Positions 1-8,713 of a stretch of DNA of 64,000 bases are shown here, piece by piece (the stretch's first letter is position 1; each line of letters begins with the position of its first letter). The DNA lies in the NCBI RefSeq assembly GCF_900187425.1, contig NZ_FYDJ01000005.1:248001-312000 (forward strand), given 5' to 3'. The notes below the pieces were generated by a model that saw nothing but the letters and a program-made list of their open reading frames with translations, did not search any database and was not told the DNA's origin. A program made the position numbers and the translations under genes. Source of the stretch: Pseudomonas sp. Irchel s3h14 (GTDB taxonomy: Bacteria; Pseudomonadota; Gammaproteobacteria; Pseudomonadales; Pseudomonadaceae).

Positions 1-1034
1 ACGTTCAGCGCCGCAATCACGCCAAGCACACCACCAATCAACGTACCGACAACCCCGATCACGGTGCCCTGCACCATGAAGATCGCCATGATCTGCCGCG
101 GCGTGGCGCCGATGGTGCGCAGGATCGCGATGTCCGCACCTTTGTCGTTCACCACCATGATCAGGGTTGCGATGATGTTGAACGCCGCCACGGCGACGAT
201 CATCAACAACAGCAGACCGATCATGGTTTTTTCCATCTTCATCGCACTGAACAGACTGCCCTGTGTGTGAGTCCAGTCGTCAGCCTTGTAAGCGGTGCCC
301 AGCCCGCCAGCAATATCGCTGGAAACCTTCGGCGCAGCGTACAAATCCTTTACCGCCAGGCGCACGCTCTGTACCTGATTCGGCGCCCAGTGCTGCATCT
401 GCGCGGCATCGGCCACGTGGATCAGCGCCATGGAACCGTCCAGCTCGGCACCGACCTTGAACACGCCGACCACGTTCAACCGCTGCATGCGCGGGGTGAT
501 GCCGCCCGGCGCAGTGCTGACTTCCGGCACGATCAGAGTGATCTTGTCGCCGACGTTCAAGCGGAAGCGACGTGCCGTGATCTCGCCGATCACCACACCA
601 AACTCACCCGGCTTCAAGGCATCGAGACGGCCCTGAACAATGTGCTGGGCAACGATCGACACCTTGCCTTCCAGCGCCGGATCAACGCCACTGACCTGGA
701 TCGGCTGCATCGTCCCCTTGTAGGACAGCATGCCTTCCATCTCGGTGAACGGCACGGCGGCTGTCACTTCAGGATTCTTCATGGCCGCAGCGGCGACGGG
801 CTGCCAATCATCGATCGGATTGACGCCGACGATAGTCGCGTGAGGCACCATGCCGAGGATGCGCGAGCTCATTTCGCGCTGGAAGCCGTTCATGACCGAC
901 AGCACCACGATCATCGCCAGCACGCCCAGGGCGAGGCCGATCATCGAGGTCATCGAGATGAAGGAAACAAAGCGATTGCGGCGCTTGGCGCGGGTATAGC
1001 GCGCGCCGATAAAGATCGATAACGGTCTGAACAT
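1..1034 (-). CDS. lolE: Lipoprotein-releasing ABC transporter permease, LolC/LolE family (partial; likely LolE)
   Basis: The gene starts at the ATG at 1034 and runs off the left edge, so the C-terminus is missing. The translation begins [20 protein letters not shown], then a first membrane segment ([22 protein letters not shown]) and a periplasmic domain. Near residue 270 come a further membrane segment ([18 protein letters not shown]) and the conserved DIAILRTIGATPRQIM stretch of the family. It is strongly similar to the permease at 1790-3040. The order permease, LolD, permease is that of lolCDE, so this downstream copy is most likely LolE. In complex with LolC and LolD it extracts lipoproteins from the inner membrane and hands them to LolA. 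The start lies just after a terminator-like hairpin that follows lolD, and its Shine-Dalgarno is weak. Assignment to LolE rather than a second LolC rests on position only. Confidence 0.9.
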   Translation of the reverse strand, partial: MFRPLSIFIGARYTRAKRRNRFVSFISMTSMIGLALGVLAMIVVLSVMNGFQREMSSRILGMVPHATIVGVNPIDDWQPVAAAAMKNPEVTAAVPFTEMEGMLSYKGTMQPIQVSGVDPALEGKVSIVAQHIVQGRLDALKPGEFGVVIGEITARRFRLNVGDKITLIVPEVSTAPGGITPRMQRLNVVGVFKVGAELDGSMALIHVADAAQMQHWAPNQVQSVRLAVKDLYAAPKVSSDIAGGLGTAYKADDWTHTQGSLFSAMKMEKTMIGLLLLMIVAVAAFNIIATLIMVVNDKGADIAILRTIGATPRQIMAIFMVQGTVIGVVGTLIGGVLGVIAALN

Positions 1035-1050
1035 TCGCTGGGCACCGTAT

Positions 1051-1088
1051 AAAAATAAAAGACCCGACGTACTGTTCAGTACGTCGGG
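1051..1088 (-). terminator. Terminator-like hairpin between lolD and lolE
   Basis: A perfect 12-bp stem (arms 1063-1074 and 1077-1088, 2-nt loop) is followed on the minus strand by TCTTTTATTTTT. It lies 10 bases after the lolD stop and about 17 bases before the lolE start, so it could attenuate lolE. On the plus strand the T-run is poor, which favours minus-strand function. Confidence 0.75.
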
Positions 1089-1098
1089 TTTCGGTCAA

Positions 1099-1782
1099 TC
1101 AGATGGGCGTCAGGTAACCTTCCTGCAGATGCAGGACGCGATCCATCTGGCGGGCCAGGTTCATGTCGTGAGTCACCACCAGGAACGCCGTGCGCATCGA
1201 GGTGCTGAGCTCCAGCATCAAATCCTGAATGCCCTGGGCGGTGTGGGAGTCGAGGTTGCCGGTCGGCTCGTCGAGCATCACCAGGCCTGGTTTGTTCACC
1301 AGGGCGCGGGCGATGGCCACGCGCTGACGTTCACCACCGGACAATTCGGCCGGTTTGTGTTCCAGGCGATGGCCCAGCCCTACCCGCTCCAGCAATGCCG
1401 TCGCCCGCTGACGCGCTTCCGGAATAGCCGTCTTACCGATCAGCAGCGGCATGCAGACGTTTTCCAGCGCGGTGAACTCCGGCAGCAAGTGGTGGAACTG
1501 GTAAACGAAACCCAGCGACCGATTGCGCAGCAAACCGCGAGCCTTTTCGTTCAGCGCCGACAGCTCTTCGCCGGCCAGCCAGACGCTGCCCTTGGTTGGT
1601 GTATCAAGGCCGCCCAGCAGGTTGAGCAAGGTACTTTTGCCCGAGCCCGACGTGCCGACAATCGCCACGCGCTCACCCGGATGCAGCTCCAGTTGCAGGC
1701 CAGCCAGAACCTCTACCGACTCCGGGCCTTCCTCGTAGGATTTGCCCAGGTCGCGGCAGCTCAAGATTGCTTTATCACTCAT
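1099..1782 (-). CDS. lolD: Lipoprotein-releasing ABC transporter ATPase LolD
   Basis: LolD is the cytoplasmic ATPase that powers lipoprotein extraction by LolC/E. The 227-residue protein has a Walker A (GTSGSGKST, about residue 42), the LolD-typical [15 protein letters not shown] stretch after the Q-loop, an ABC signature (LSGGERQR), Walker B (LVMLDEP) and the switch histidine (VVTHD). I chose the ATG giving [10 protein letters not shown] because 227 aa is the usual length and GAGTGAG precedes it. An in-frame ATG at 1797 would add five residues and overlap the lolC stop by 8 bases. It is co-transcribed with lolC on the minus strand. A terminator-like hairpin follows directly. Confidence 0.96.
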   Translation of the reverse strand: MSDKAILSCRDLGKSYEEGPESVEVLAGLQLELHPGERVAIVGTSGSGKSTLLNLLGGLDTPTKGSVWLAGEELSALNEKARGLLRNRSLGFVYQFHHLLPEFTALENVCMPLLIGKTAIPEARQRATALLERVGLGHRLEHKPAELSGGERQRVAIARALVNKPGLVMLDEPTGNLDSHTAQGIQDLMLELSTSMRTAFLVVTHDMNLARQMDRVLHLQEGYLTPI

Positions 1783-1789
1783 GCCCAAC

Positions 1790-3040
1790 TCACTCATAAC
1801 GTAGCGCCTCCGCAGGCTGGGTGCGCGCGGCACGCCAGGCTGGATACAGGGTGGCGAGGAAACTCAGGACCAACGCGGCGGCGCAGACCATCAACACATC
1901 CTGGCTCTGCACTTGCGACGGCAGGTAATCGATGAAGTACACGTCGGCGTTGAGGAATTTGTGCCCGATCAGACCTTCGAGGGCCGAGATCGCGGCGCTG
2001 ACGTTCAGCGCGGCGAAGATCCCGACCACGGCGCCGATCAGCGTCCCGACCACACCAATGACGGTGCCCTGCACCATGAAGATCGCCATGATCGAACCCG
2101 GCGTGGCGCCAAGGGTGCGCAGAATCGCGATGTCGCCCTTCTTGTCGTTCACCACCATCACCAGCGTGGAAATGATATTGAACGCGGCAACAGCGACGAT
2201 CAGCAGCAACAGCAAACCAATCATGGCTTTTTCCATGCGGATCGCCTGATACAGATTGCCGTGGGTACGTGTCCAGTCGCGGGCATAGAAATGGTCTTCG
2301 CCAAGTTGCTGGGCGATGCTCCACGCCACGCGTGGCGCCTGGAACAGGTCGTCGAACTTCAGGCGGATGCCCTGGACCTGATCCGGTTTCCAGCGATGCA
2401 GCTTGGCCAGATCCTGCAGATTGGTGATGCCCAGATAACCGTCCAGCTCACCGGCGCCGACATGGAAGATGCCGACCACGGTAAAGCGTTTCATGCGCGG
2501 GAACATCCCGGCCGGGGTCACGGTGACTTCCGGCGCCACAAACGTCAGCTTGTCACCGATCGCCGCACCCAACTTGGCCGCGGCCTTGTCACCAATGACG
2601 ATGCCGAAACTGCCCGGCGCCAGGTCATCGAGTTTGCCCTGCTGCATGAAGTTATCAATGATCGAGACCTGCCGTTCCAGCGCAGGGTCGATGGCATTGA
2701 GCAGGACTTTGGACACCTTGCCGTTGTTGGTCAGCAACCCCTGCATCTGGGTAAACGGCGCCACGGCCGTCACCTGCGGGTTCTGCTTGACCTTGGCGGC
2801 CAGGCTTTGCCAGTCGTTGATCGGTTCACCGGACTCGATGGTCGCGTGGGGCACCATGCCCAGCACGCGGGTGCGCATCTCATGATCGAAGCCATTCATG
2901 ACCGACAGCACCACGATCATCACGACCACGCCAAGGGCGAGTCCGATCATCGAGGTCAGGGAAATGAATGACACAAAATGATTGCGACGCTTTGCACGGG
3001 TATAACGCGTGCCAATAAATACGAAGAGAGGTCTGAACAT
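1790..3040 (-). CDS. lolC: Lipoprotein-releasing ABC transporter permease LolC
   Basis: First gene of the minus-strand lolCDE cluster, 416 aa, the normal length. It has an N-terminal membrane anchor (residues about 24-50), a large periplasmic domain with the MacB/LolC fold, and three C-terminal membrane segments starting near residue 270, with the conserved [16 protein letters not shown] loop. With LolE and LolD it releases outer-membrane lipoproteins to the chaperone LolA. Its 3' end abuts or overlaps lolD, indicating translational coupling. No good Shine-Dalgarno is visible before the ATG. Divergent from the PilZ gene at 3135, with a 94-bp shared upstream region. Confidence 0.95.
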   Translation of the reverse strand: MFRPLFVFIGTRYTRAKRRNHFVSFISLTSMIGLALGVVVMIVVLSVMNGFDHEMRTRVLGMVPHATIESGEPINDWQSLAAKVKQNPQVTAVAPFTQMQGLLTNNGKVSKVLLNAIDPALERQVSIIDNFMQQGKLDDLAPGSFGIVIGDKAAAKLGAAIGDKLTFVAPEVTVTPAGMFPRMKRFTVVGIFHVGAGELDGYLGITNLQDLAKLHRWKPDQVQGIRLKFDDLFQAPRVAWSIAQQLGEDHFYARDWTRTHGNLYQAIRMEKAMIGLLLLLIVAVAAFNIISTLVMVVNDKKGDIAILRTLGATPGSIMAIFMVQGTVIGVVGTLIGAVVGIFAALNVSAAISALEGLIGHKFLNADVYFIDYLPSQVQSQDVLMVCAAALVLSFLATLYPAWRAARTQPAEALRYE

Positions 3041-3134
3041 GTCGGGGCTTGTTCGGAGGGAAAAGGAACGTCCTTGTGGCGGGGGTCGATAACCAGCTTT
3101 ACACTCAGACCACCGCCGCTACCATGGGTTCGCC

Positions 3135-3716
3135 ATGTCGACATTAGATGAAGAAGATCGCCGCGAATACTACCGTATCGAGGACACGATCGCACTGGAA
3201 ATTCGGCCCCTGTCCGCTCCCGAAGCCGCAGGCCAGGAAGTGTTGCAGGATGCTTCCCCTCTGTTCAACTTGCTCAGCGAACTGCACCTGAGCGAATTCG
3301 AGTCACAGCACCTGCTGCGCCAGATCAGTGAGCGCGACCGGAATCTCGCGGCGTTCCTGAAATCCCAGAATAAACGCATCGATTTGCTCAGCCAGGTGAT
3401 CGCAATCACCGTACTCGGGCAGATCGGCGAGCCGCAGCCGGTGATCATTTCCGAAGGCGGAATCGAATTTCAGCATCCGACGCCCATTGCCGAGGACGCA
3501 CACCTGTCGGTCAAACTGGTGCTGATGCCGCAAGCCCTCGGACTCCTGTTACGAGCCCGGGTCACCCATTGCGATCGCAAAGGCGACGGCTACGACGTCG
3601 GCACCGAGTTCGAGTACCCGACCGATGCCCAGCGCCAATTGCTGGCCCGCTACATTTTGCAGAAGCAGGCCCAGGATCGACGCCTGGCCCGCGAACAAAA
3701 CGAATCAGGCATTTAA
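3135..3716 (+). CDS. PilZ domain-containing protein (degenerate c-di-GMP motifs)
   Basis: A 193-aa soluble protein whose N-terminus DEEDRREYYRIED and C-terminal half (about residues 95-175) have the layout of a PilZ domain with an N-terminal extension. PilZ proteins bind cyclic-di-GMP through RxxxR and (D/N)xSxxG motifs. Here an RxxxR-like RREYYR is present at the start, but the second motif reads IISEGG, with the acidic or amide position replaced by a hydrophobic residue, so nucleotide binding is uncertain. The middle (about residues 45-95) is predicted helical and could be a coiled coil. It sits 14 bp upstream of the glycerophosphodiesterase gene and is probably co-transcribed with it. Confidence 0.82.
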   Translation: MSTLDEEDRREYYRIEDTIALEIRPLSAPEAAGQEVLQDASPLFNLLSELHLSEFESQHLLRQISERDRNLAAFLKSQNKRIDLLSQVIAITVLGQIGEPQPVIISEGGIEFQHPTPIAEDAHLSVKLVLMPQALGLLLRARVTHCDRKGDGYDVGTEFEYPTDAQRQLLARYILQKQAQDRRLAREQNESGI

Positions 3717-3730
3717 TTTAAGGAAGAACC

Positions 3731-4453
3731 GTGACTCTCATCTACGGCCATCGCGGCGCCAAGGGCGAAGCACCGGAAAATACGCTGACCAGTTTTCAGC
3801 AATGCCTCAAGCACGGCGTGCGCCGCTGCGAACTGGACTTGCACCTGTCCATGGACGGCGAGTTGATGGTCATCCACGACCCGACGCTCAAGCGCACCAC
3901 CGACCGTCGCGGCAAAGTCGTCGAACACACGGCGGCCGAGTTGGTGACCTACGACGCGCGCACTAGCGGACCGGGCTGGATCAAACCGTGCCCGATTCCA
4001 ACACTGGAAGAACTGTTCGAGAAATGCGATTTCGAGCACTGGCAACTGGAAGTCAAAAGCGCTTCACGCACCCGCGCTGCGACTACCGTGCTGGCGATTC
4101 GCGAAATGGCTCAGCGTTTCGGCTTGCTCGACAAGGTCACGATCACCTCGAGTTCGCGGGAAGTATTGAAAGCTGCCCTGGACTTCGTGCCGGATGTGTC
4201 CCGCGGATTGGTGGCCGAATACGCCTGGCTCGACCCGTTGAAGGTCGCGCAAAGCTATGGCTGTGAGATTCTGGCGCTGAACTGGACCCTGTGTACGCCG
4301 GAACGCCTGCAGAAGGCGCAGCGTCAGGGGCTGCATGTGTCGGTATGGACAGTCAACGAGCCCGCGCTAATGCGCAGACTCGCCGACTTCGGCGTTGACA
4401 GCCTGATTACAGACTTTCCCGGTTTGGCCAGCGCCACGCTCGAGAATTGCTGA
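3731..4453 (+). CDS. Glycerophosphodiester phosphodiesterase
   Basis: Hydrolyses glycerophosphodiesters from phospholipid turnover to glycerol-3-phosphate and an alcohol. The 240-aa protein shows the family signature HRG at residues 7-9, PENT at 15-18, the metal and catalytic ELDLH near 34-38 and VIHDP near 47-51. It has the closing GVDSLITDFP segment of the TIM barrel. No signal peptide is visible, so it is cytosolic, like UgpQ. Start is GTG at 3731 with AAGGAAG upstream. It follows the PilZ gene in a likely two-gene operon and ends converging on sthA across a GC hairpin. Confidence 0.94.
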   Translation: MTLIYGHRGAKGEAPENTLTSFQQCLKHGVRRCELDLHLSMDGELMVIHDPTLKRTTDRRGKVVEHTAAELVTYDARTSGPGWIKPCPIPTLEELFEKCDFEHWQLEVKSASRTRAATTVLAIREMAQRFGLLDKVTITSSSREVLKAALDFVPDVSRGLVAEYAWLDPLKVAQSYGCEILALNWTLCTPERLQKAQRQGLHVSVWTVNEPALMRRLADFGVDSLITDFPGLASATLENC

Positions 4454-4464
4454 AATCGGTCTCC

Positions 4465-4489
4465 CCGGCCGGCTCAGGCCACCGGCCGG
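4465..4489. terminator. GC-rich hairpin between convergent genes
   Basis: Inverted arms CCGGCCGG at 4465-4472 and 4482-4489 lie between the convergent ends of the glycerophosphodiesterase gene and sthA. No T-run follows on either strand, so intrinsic termination is doubtful. Confidence 0.4.
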
Positions 4490-4495
4490 AGCCGC

Positions 4496-5890
4496 TCAAA
4501 AAAGCCGGTTGAGGCCATCGTACGCCGCTACCCGATAGGCTTCGGCCATGGTCGGGTAGTTGAACGTCGTGTTGACGAAGTACTTCAGCGTGTTCAGTTC
4601 GCCCGGCTGGTTCATGATCGCCTGACCGATGTGAACGATCTCCGACGCCTGATAACCGAAGCAGTGAACGCCCAGCACTTCCAGGGTTTCGCGGTGGAAC
4701 AGAATCTTCAGCATGCCCTGAGGCTCACCGGCGATCTGTGCACGCGCCATGCCCTTGAAGAACGCCTTGCCCACTTCGTACGGCACCTTGGCCTGAGTCA
4801 GCTCCTGCTCGTTCTTGCCGATCGAGCTGATCTCCGGAATGGTGTAGATGCCGGTCGGCACGTCGTTGACGAAGCGCCAGCTATTGTTGTCAACGATGCT
4901 GCCAGCGGCCGAACGACCCTGGTCGTGAGCAGCACTGGCCAGGCTCGGCCAACCAATCACGTCACCGGCGCCGTAGATATTCGGCTTGCAGGTACGGTAG
5001 GCCTCGTCGACTTCGATCTGGCCACGGCTGTTGACCTTCACGCCGACGTTTTCCAGGCCCAACTGATCGGTGTTGCCGGTACGACCGTTGCACCAGAGCA
5101 AGGCGTCGGCCTTGATCTTCTTGCCGGACTTGAGGTGCAGGATCACGCCGTTGTCCACGCCTTCGACGCGGTCGTAGTCTTCGTTGTGGCGAACCGTGAT
5201 GTTGTTGTTGCTGAAGTGGTAGCTCAGGGCCTGGGAAATTTCCGAGTCGAGGAAGCTCAGCAACTGACCGCGGTTATCCACCAGTTCAACCAATACACCC
5301 AGACCGCTGAAGATCGAAGCGTACTCACAACCAATCACGCCAGCGCCGTAAACGATGAGTTTGCGCGGGGTGTGGCCTAGGCTGAGGATGGTGTCACTAT
5401 CGTAGATACGCGGGTGGTGGAAATCGATGTCCGCCGGACGATAAGGGCGCGAGCCGGTGGCGATGATGATGTGCTTGGCCACCAGTTTTTCGACCACGCC
5501 GTTGGCGCAGACCACTTCAATGGTTTGCTCGTCAGCGAAGCTGCCGGTGCCGAAGAACACGTCGACGCGGTTACGGGCGTAGTAGCCAGTGCGCGATGCG
5601 ACTTGTTTGGAGATGACTTTTTCAGCGCTTTTCAACACGTCCGGGAACGAGAACCAGCGTGGCTCACCAATGGCCCGGAACATCGGGTTGGTGTTGAACT
5701 GCATGATCTGCCGGACCGAGTGACGCAGTGCCTTGGACGGGATGGTGCCCAGGTGGGTGCAGTTGCCGCCGACCTGGCGACGGCTATCAACCATCGCCAC
5801 CTTGCGCCCTGCTTTGGCGGCGTTCATTGCCGCGCCTTCTCCCGCCGGGCCGGAACCCAACACCACCACGTCGTAGTTGTAGACAGCCAT
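4496..5890 (-). CDS. sthA: Soluble pyridine nucleotide transhydrogenase SthA
   Basis: A cytosolic flavoprotein that transfers hydride between NADPH and NAD+, mainly reoxidising excess NADPH. The 464-aa protein has an N-terminal FAD motif ([10 protein letters not shown], residues 12-21) and the active-site segment [15 protein letters not shown] near residue 41. Only a single cysteine sits there, as in SthA and unlike lipoamide dehydrogenase or glutathione reductase. A second Rossmann motif ([14 protein letters not shown]) lies near residue 180, and a C-terminal dimerisation domain follows. A TGAGGAG Shine-Dalgarno precedes the ATG. Monocistronic, apparently with its own promoter near 6000. Confidence 0.97.
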   Translation of the reverse strand: MAVYNYDVVVLGSGPAGEGAAMNAAKAGRKVAMVDSRRQVGGNCTHLGTIPSKALRHSVRQIMQFNTNPMFRAIGEPRWFSFPDVLKSAEKVISKQVASRTGYYARNRVDVFFGTGSFADEQTIEVVCANGVVEKLVAKHIIIATGSRPYRPADIDFHHPRIYDSDTILSLGHTPRKLIVYGAGVIGCEYASIFSGLGVLVELVDNRGQLLSFLDSEISQALSYHFSNNNITVRHNEDYDRVEGVDNGVILHLKSGKKIKADALLWCNGRTGNTDQLGLENVGVKVNSRGQIEVDEAYRTCKPNIYGAGDVIGWPSLASAAHDQGRSAAGSIVDNNSWRFVNDVPTGIYTIPEISSIGKNEQELTQAKVPYEVGKAFFKGMARAQIAGEPQGMLKILFHRETLEVLGVHCFGYQASEIVHIGQAIMNQPGELNTLKYFVNTTFNYPTMAEAYRVAAYDGLNRLF

Positions 5891-5998
5891 GCATACTCCT
5901 CAGAACAGGCCGCGGCGCCCTCGGCACCTGCGGCTAAATCACGCCGATCTGCGGCGTGAAGGAACAATTTGGGGCCAGTGTAGAACCCGGACACAGTC

Positions 5999-6027
5999 TA
6001 TATAAGCGTCAACGCCGCGCACATTAA
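5999..6027 (-). promoter_or_regulatory. Candidate sigma-70 promoter for sthA
   Basis: Minus strand TTAATG, 17-base spacer, TATATA, about 110 bases upstream of the sthA ATG. Only moderate matches to consensus. Confidence 0.4.
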
Positions 6028-6097
6028 CCCTTGGTCGCGTCGTAGGCTAGTTTTGCCTGCACTACAACGCCAGTCTTTGCTGCTTGAATCGCCGTGA

Positions 6098-7114
6098 TCA
6101 CTCGGTTTTTCCGCCACTCAGGCGTTCAAAAGCCTGCGTGGTTCGTGTGACGAATCCTGTATCGGCACGAATCACAAAGAATGCACCGATGTCATGCGTT
6201 TCGGCATAGTCCCAACCCCTTTCAGGACCCAGAATCAGCAACAGCGTCGATAGTCCATCGGCCATCAACGCTGAAGGATGAATTACTGTGACTGACGCCA
6301 GGGTGTGTAGGACCGGTGCCCCGGTGCGGGCATCGAAGGTGTGGGAATAACGCCGACCGTCCTGCTCGAAATAGTTGCGGTAATCGCCGGAAGTGGAAAC
6401 ACCGTAGCCGTCGACAGCGATAATGCGCTCGGCCACTTGCTGATCGTTACGGGGTTCTTCCAGGGCGATGCGCCACGGTGAACCGTCGAGTTTCTTGCCG
6501 GCGGCCTTGAGTTCGCCGGTGGCTTCGGCGAGGTAACTGTCGATGCCCAAGGCCTCGAGCCTCCCGGCGATCCGGTCGACAGCATAGCCAGCGGCGAGAC
6601 TGTTGAAATCGACTTCCACCGCGGCATCTTTACACAACTGATCGCCGTCGATGCGTAAGTGACCATATCCAACGCGCTGTCGCGTCAGGGCCAAGGCGTC
6701 GGCGGTCGGCACTTTTTCTTCCCGGGACTGGGGCCCGAATCCCCACAGGTTGAGCAGCGGCTCCACCGTCAAGTCGAAGGAGCCGTCGCTTTGGGATGAC
6801 AATTGCTCGCCCACACGGATCAATTCGAGCACAGGGCCAGGCATGACCTGACAGCGACCGGCCGGCAGTGCATTGAAGCGTACGGTGTCCGAGTCGCTGC
6901 GATAGGTCGAGAATTGTCGATCCACTTCGGCGAGGATATTTTCTACTTCGACCTGCACCGCTTTCGGCCCGAGCGTGGAGGAATGTCTTACGTATTGAAT
7001 GGAATAACGACTGCCCATGGTCGGGCCGTCGAAGCGTTCCAGGCTGTCGCCGTTGCCACAACCGGACAAAATGCCAGCCAGCACCAGAAGTCCACTCCAC
7101 CGTCCAGTTAACAA
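6098..7114 (-). CDS. apbE: FAD:protein FMN transferase, ApbE-like lipoprotein
   Basis: ApbE proteins covalently attach FMN from FAD to threonine residues of target proteins in the periplasm. Motifs: [10 protein letters not shown] near the N-terminus, [59 protein letters not shown] and [14 protein letters not shown] place the start at the TTG at 7114 because AGGGGGG lies eight bases upstream. It gives a short signal peptide ending in the lipobox LSGC (about residues 17-20) and a 338-aa protein, normal for the family. An upstream ATG at 7147 would add 11 residues before the signal sequence. The usual target, the NQR complex, is not encoded nearby. Confidence 0.92.
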   Translation of the reverse strand: MLTGRWSGLLVLAGILSGCGNGDSLERFDGPTMGSRYSIQYVRHSSTLGPKAVQVEVENILAEVDRQFSTYRSDSDTVRFNALPAGRCQVMPGPVLELIRVGEQLSSQSDGSFDLTVEPLLNLWGFGPQSREEKVPTADALALTRQRVGYGHLRIDGDQLCKDAAVEVDFNSLAAGYAVDRIAGRLEALGIDSYLAEATGELKAAGKKLDGSPWRIALEEPRNDQQVAERIIAVDGYGVSTSGDYRNYFEQDGRRYSHTFDARTGAPVLHTLASVTVIHPSALMADGLSTLLLILGPERGWDYAETHDIGAFFVIRADTGFVTRTTQAFERLSGGKTE

Positions 7115-7229
7115 TTCTTCATCCCCCCTCAAAACCGCGCCCGCCATTATGGGCCTCAGAGTGCATGGGAGCGAGGGCTGCCTGTGCCCGTCAGTTTCAA
7201 ACAAGATTTACCAGCGTGAGTACCTACAA

Positions 7230-8528
7230 ATGTCTTCCAATACGAGCAAAGGCAAAGCGATTTTTCGCGTTGTCAGCGGTAACTTTCTCGAGATGTTCGA
7301 CTTTATGGTCTACGGCTTTTACGCCACGGCCATTGCTAAAACCTTCTTCCCCGCCGACAGCGCTTTCGCTTCCCTGATGTTATCGCTGGCCACCTTCGGT
7401 GCCGGCTTCCTGATGCGCCCATTGGGGGCGATTTTCCTCGGTGCCTATATCGATCGCCATGGTCGACGGAAAGGCCTGATCATCACCCTCGCGATGATGG
7501 CCGCCGGCACGGTCCTGATTGCCTGCGTGCCGGGTTACGCCACGCTGGGTGTAGCGGCGCCGCTGATCGTGCTGTTCGGTCGCCTGCTGCAAGGTTTCTC
7601 GGCCGGCGTGGAACTGGGTGGTGTGTCGGTCTACCTCGCCGAGATTTCCACCCCGGGCCGCAAAGGCTTCTTTGTCAGTTGGCAGTCCGCCAGTCAGCAA
7701 GCGGCGGTGGTATTCGCCGGCCTGCTCGGTGTGGGTTTGAACCACTGGCTCAGCCCGGAACAAATGGGCGACTGGGGCTGGCGCGTGCCGTTTCTGATCG
7801 GGTGCATGATCGTGCCGGTGATCTTCGTGATTCGACGCTCGCTGGAAGAAACCCCGGAATTCCAGGCGCGTAAGCACCGCCCTACCCTGCAAGACATCGT
7901 CCGCTCGATTGGTCAGAACTTCGGCATCGTCCTCGCCGGCATGGCGTTGGTGGTGATGACCACGGTGTCGTTCTACCTGATCACCGCTTACACCCCGACC
8001 TTCGGCAAAGCCGAACTGCATTTGTCGGACCTGGACGCGCTGCTGGTGACGGTGTGCATTGGTCTGTCGAACTTCTTCTGGCTGCCGGTCATGGGTGCTG
8101 TGTCCGACAGGATCGGACGCAAACCCTTGCTGTTGGCGGCGACGATTCTGGCGATCCTCACCGCCTACCCCGCCCTGTCGTGGCTGGTAGCAAACCCGAG
8201 CTTCAGCCACTTGCTGATCGTCGAGTTGTGGCTGTCGTTCCTGTATGGCTCCTATAACGGCGCCATGGTCGTGGCGCTGACCGAGATAATGCCGGTGGAA
8301 GTTCGTACGACTGGATTCTCTTTGGCCTACAGCCTGGCAACCGCGACCTTCGGCGGGTTTACGCCGGCGGCCTGTACGTACTTGATTCATGTGCTGGATA
8401 ACAAGGCTGCGCCAGGGATATGGCTCAGTGGTGCGGCGGTGCTGGGGTTGATTGCGACGCTGGTGTTGTTCCGGGGCAATCGTCATGAGTTGCGGACTGC
8501 GCAAGCGGCAGTAGTCGGCGGCGCCTGA
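7230..8528 (+). CDS. MFS transporter, citrate/tricarballylate:H+ symporter type
   Basis: A 432-aa inner-membrane carrier with 12 predicted membrane segments. It has the major-facilitator loop motifs [12 protein letters not shown] after helix 2 (about residue 70) and [11 protein letters not shown] after helix 8 (about residue 289). The N-terminus ([22 protein letters not shown]) and the segment [20 protein letters not shown] resemble the metabolite:H+ symporter subfamily that includes CitA and TcuC, which import citrate or tricarballylate. The ATG at 7230 is supported by GTGAG and by the family start. There is no tricarballylate catabolic gene nearby, so the substrate is inferred. Divergent from apbE. 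Confidence 0.88.
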   Translation: MSSNTSKGKAIFRVVSGNFLEMFDFMVYGFYATAIAKTFFPADSAFASLMLSLATFGAGFLMRPLGAIFLGAYIDRHGRRKGLIITLAMMAAGTVLIACVPGYATLGVAAPLIVLFGRLLQGFSAGVELGGVSVYLAEISTPGRKGFFVSWQSASQQAAVVFAGLLGVGLNHWLSPEQMGDWGWRVPFLIGCMIVPVIFVIRRSLEETPEFQARKHRPTLQDIVRSIGQNFGIVLAGMALVVMTTVSFYLITAYTPTFGKAELHLSDLDALLVTVCIGLSNFFWLPVMGAVSDRIGRKPLLLAATILAILTAYPALSWLVANPSFSHLLIVELWLSFLYGSYNGAMVVALTEIMPVEVRTTGFSLAYSLATATFGGFTPAACTYLIHVLDNKAAPGIWLSGAAVLGLIATLVLFRGNRHELRTAQAAVVGGA

Positions 8529-8536
8529 TCCATCGC

Positions 8537-8619
8537 CTTCGCGAGCAAGCCCGCTCCCACATTTGACCGCGTCCGCCGGGACAACTCGATCAAATGTGGG
8601 AGCGGGCTTGCTCGCGAAG
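8537..8619. repeat. REPIN, family 1 (GAGCAAGCCCGCTCCCAC type)
   Basis: Two 30-base arms, 8537-8566 and 8590-8619, form a perfect inverted repeat around a 23-base spacer. The core is the REP sequence widespread in Pseudomonas intergenic DNA. It lies between the convergent ends of the MFS gene and gap. Confidence 0.9.
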
Positions 8620-8664
8620 AGGCCAACACCGACAACACACCTGCAACTGACCAAACCGCACCAA

Positions 8665-8695
8665 ACAAAAACGCCCCGACCAAAGTCGGGGCGTT
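8665..8695 (-). terminator. Rho-independent terminator of gap
   Basis: An 11-bp stem (arms 8670-8680 and 8685-8695, 4-base loop) of AACGCCCCGAC type is followed on the minus strand by TTTTTG-rich sequence. It lies just after the gap stop codon. Confidence 0.85.
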
Positions 8696-8713
8696 CTCAT
8701 GTGCAGCTAACGC

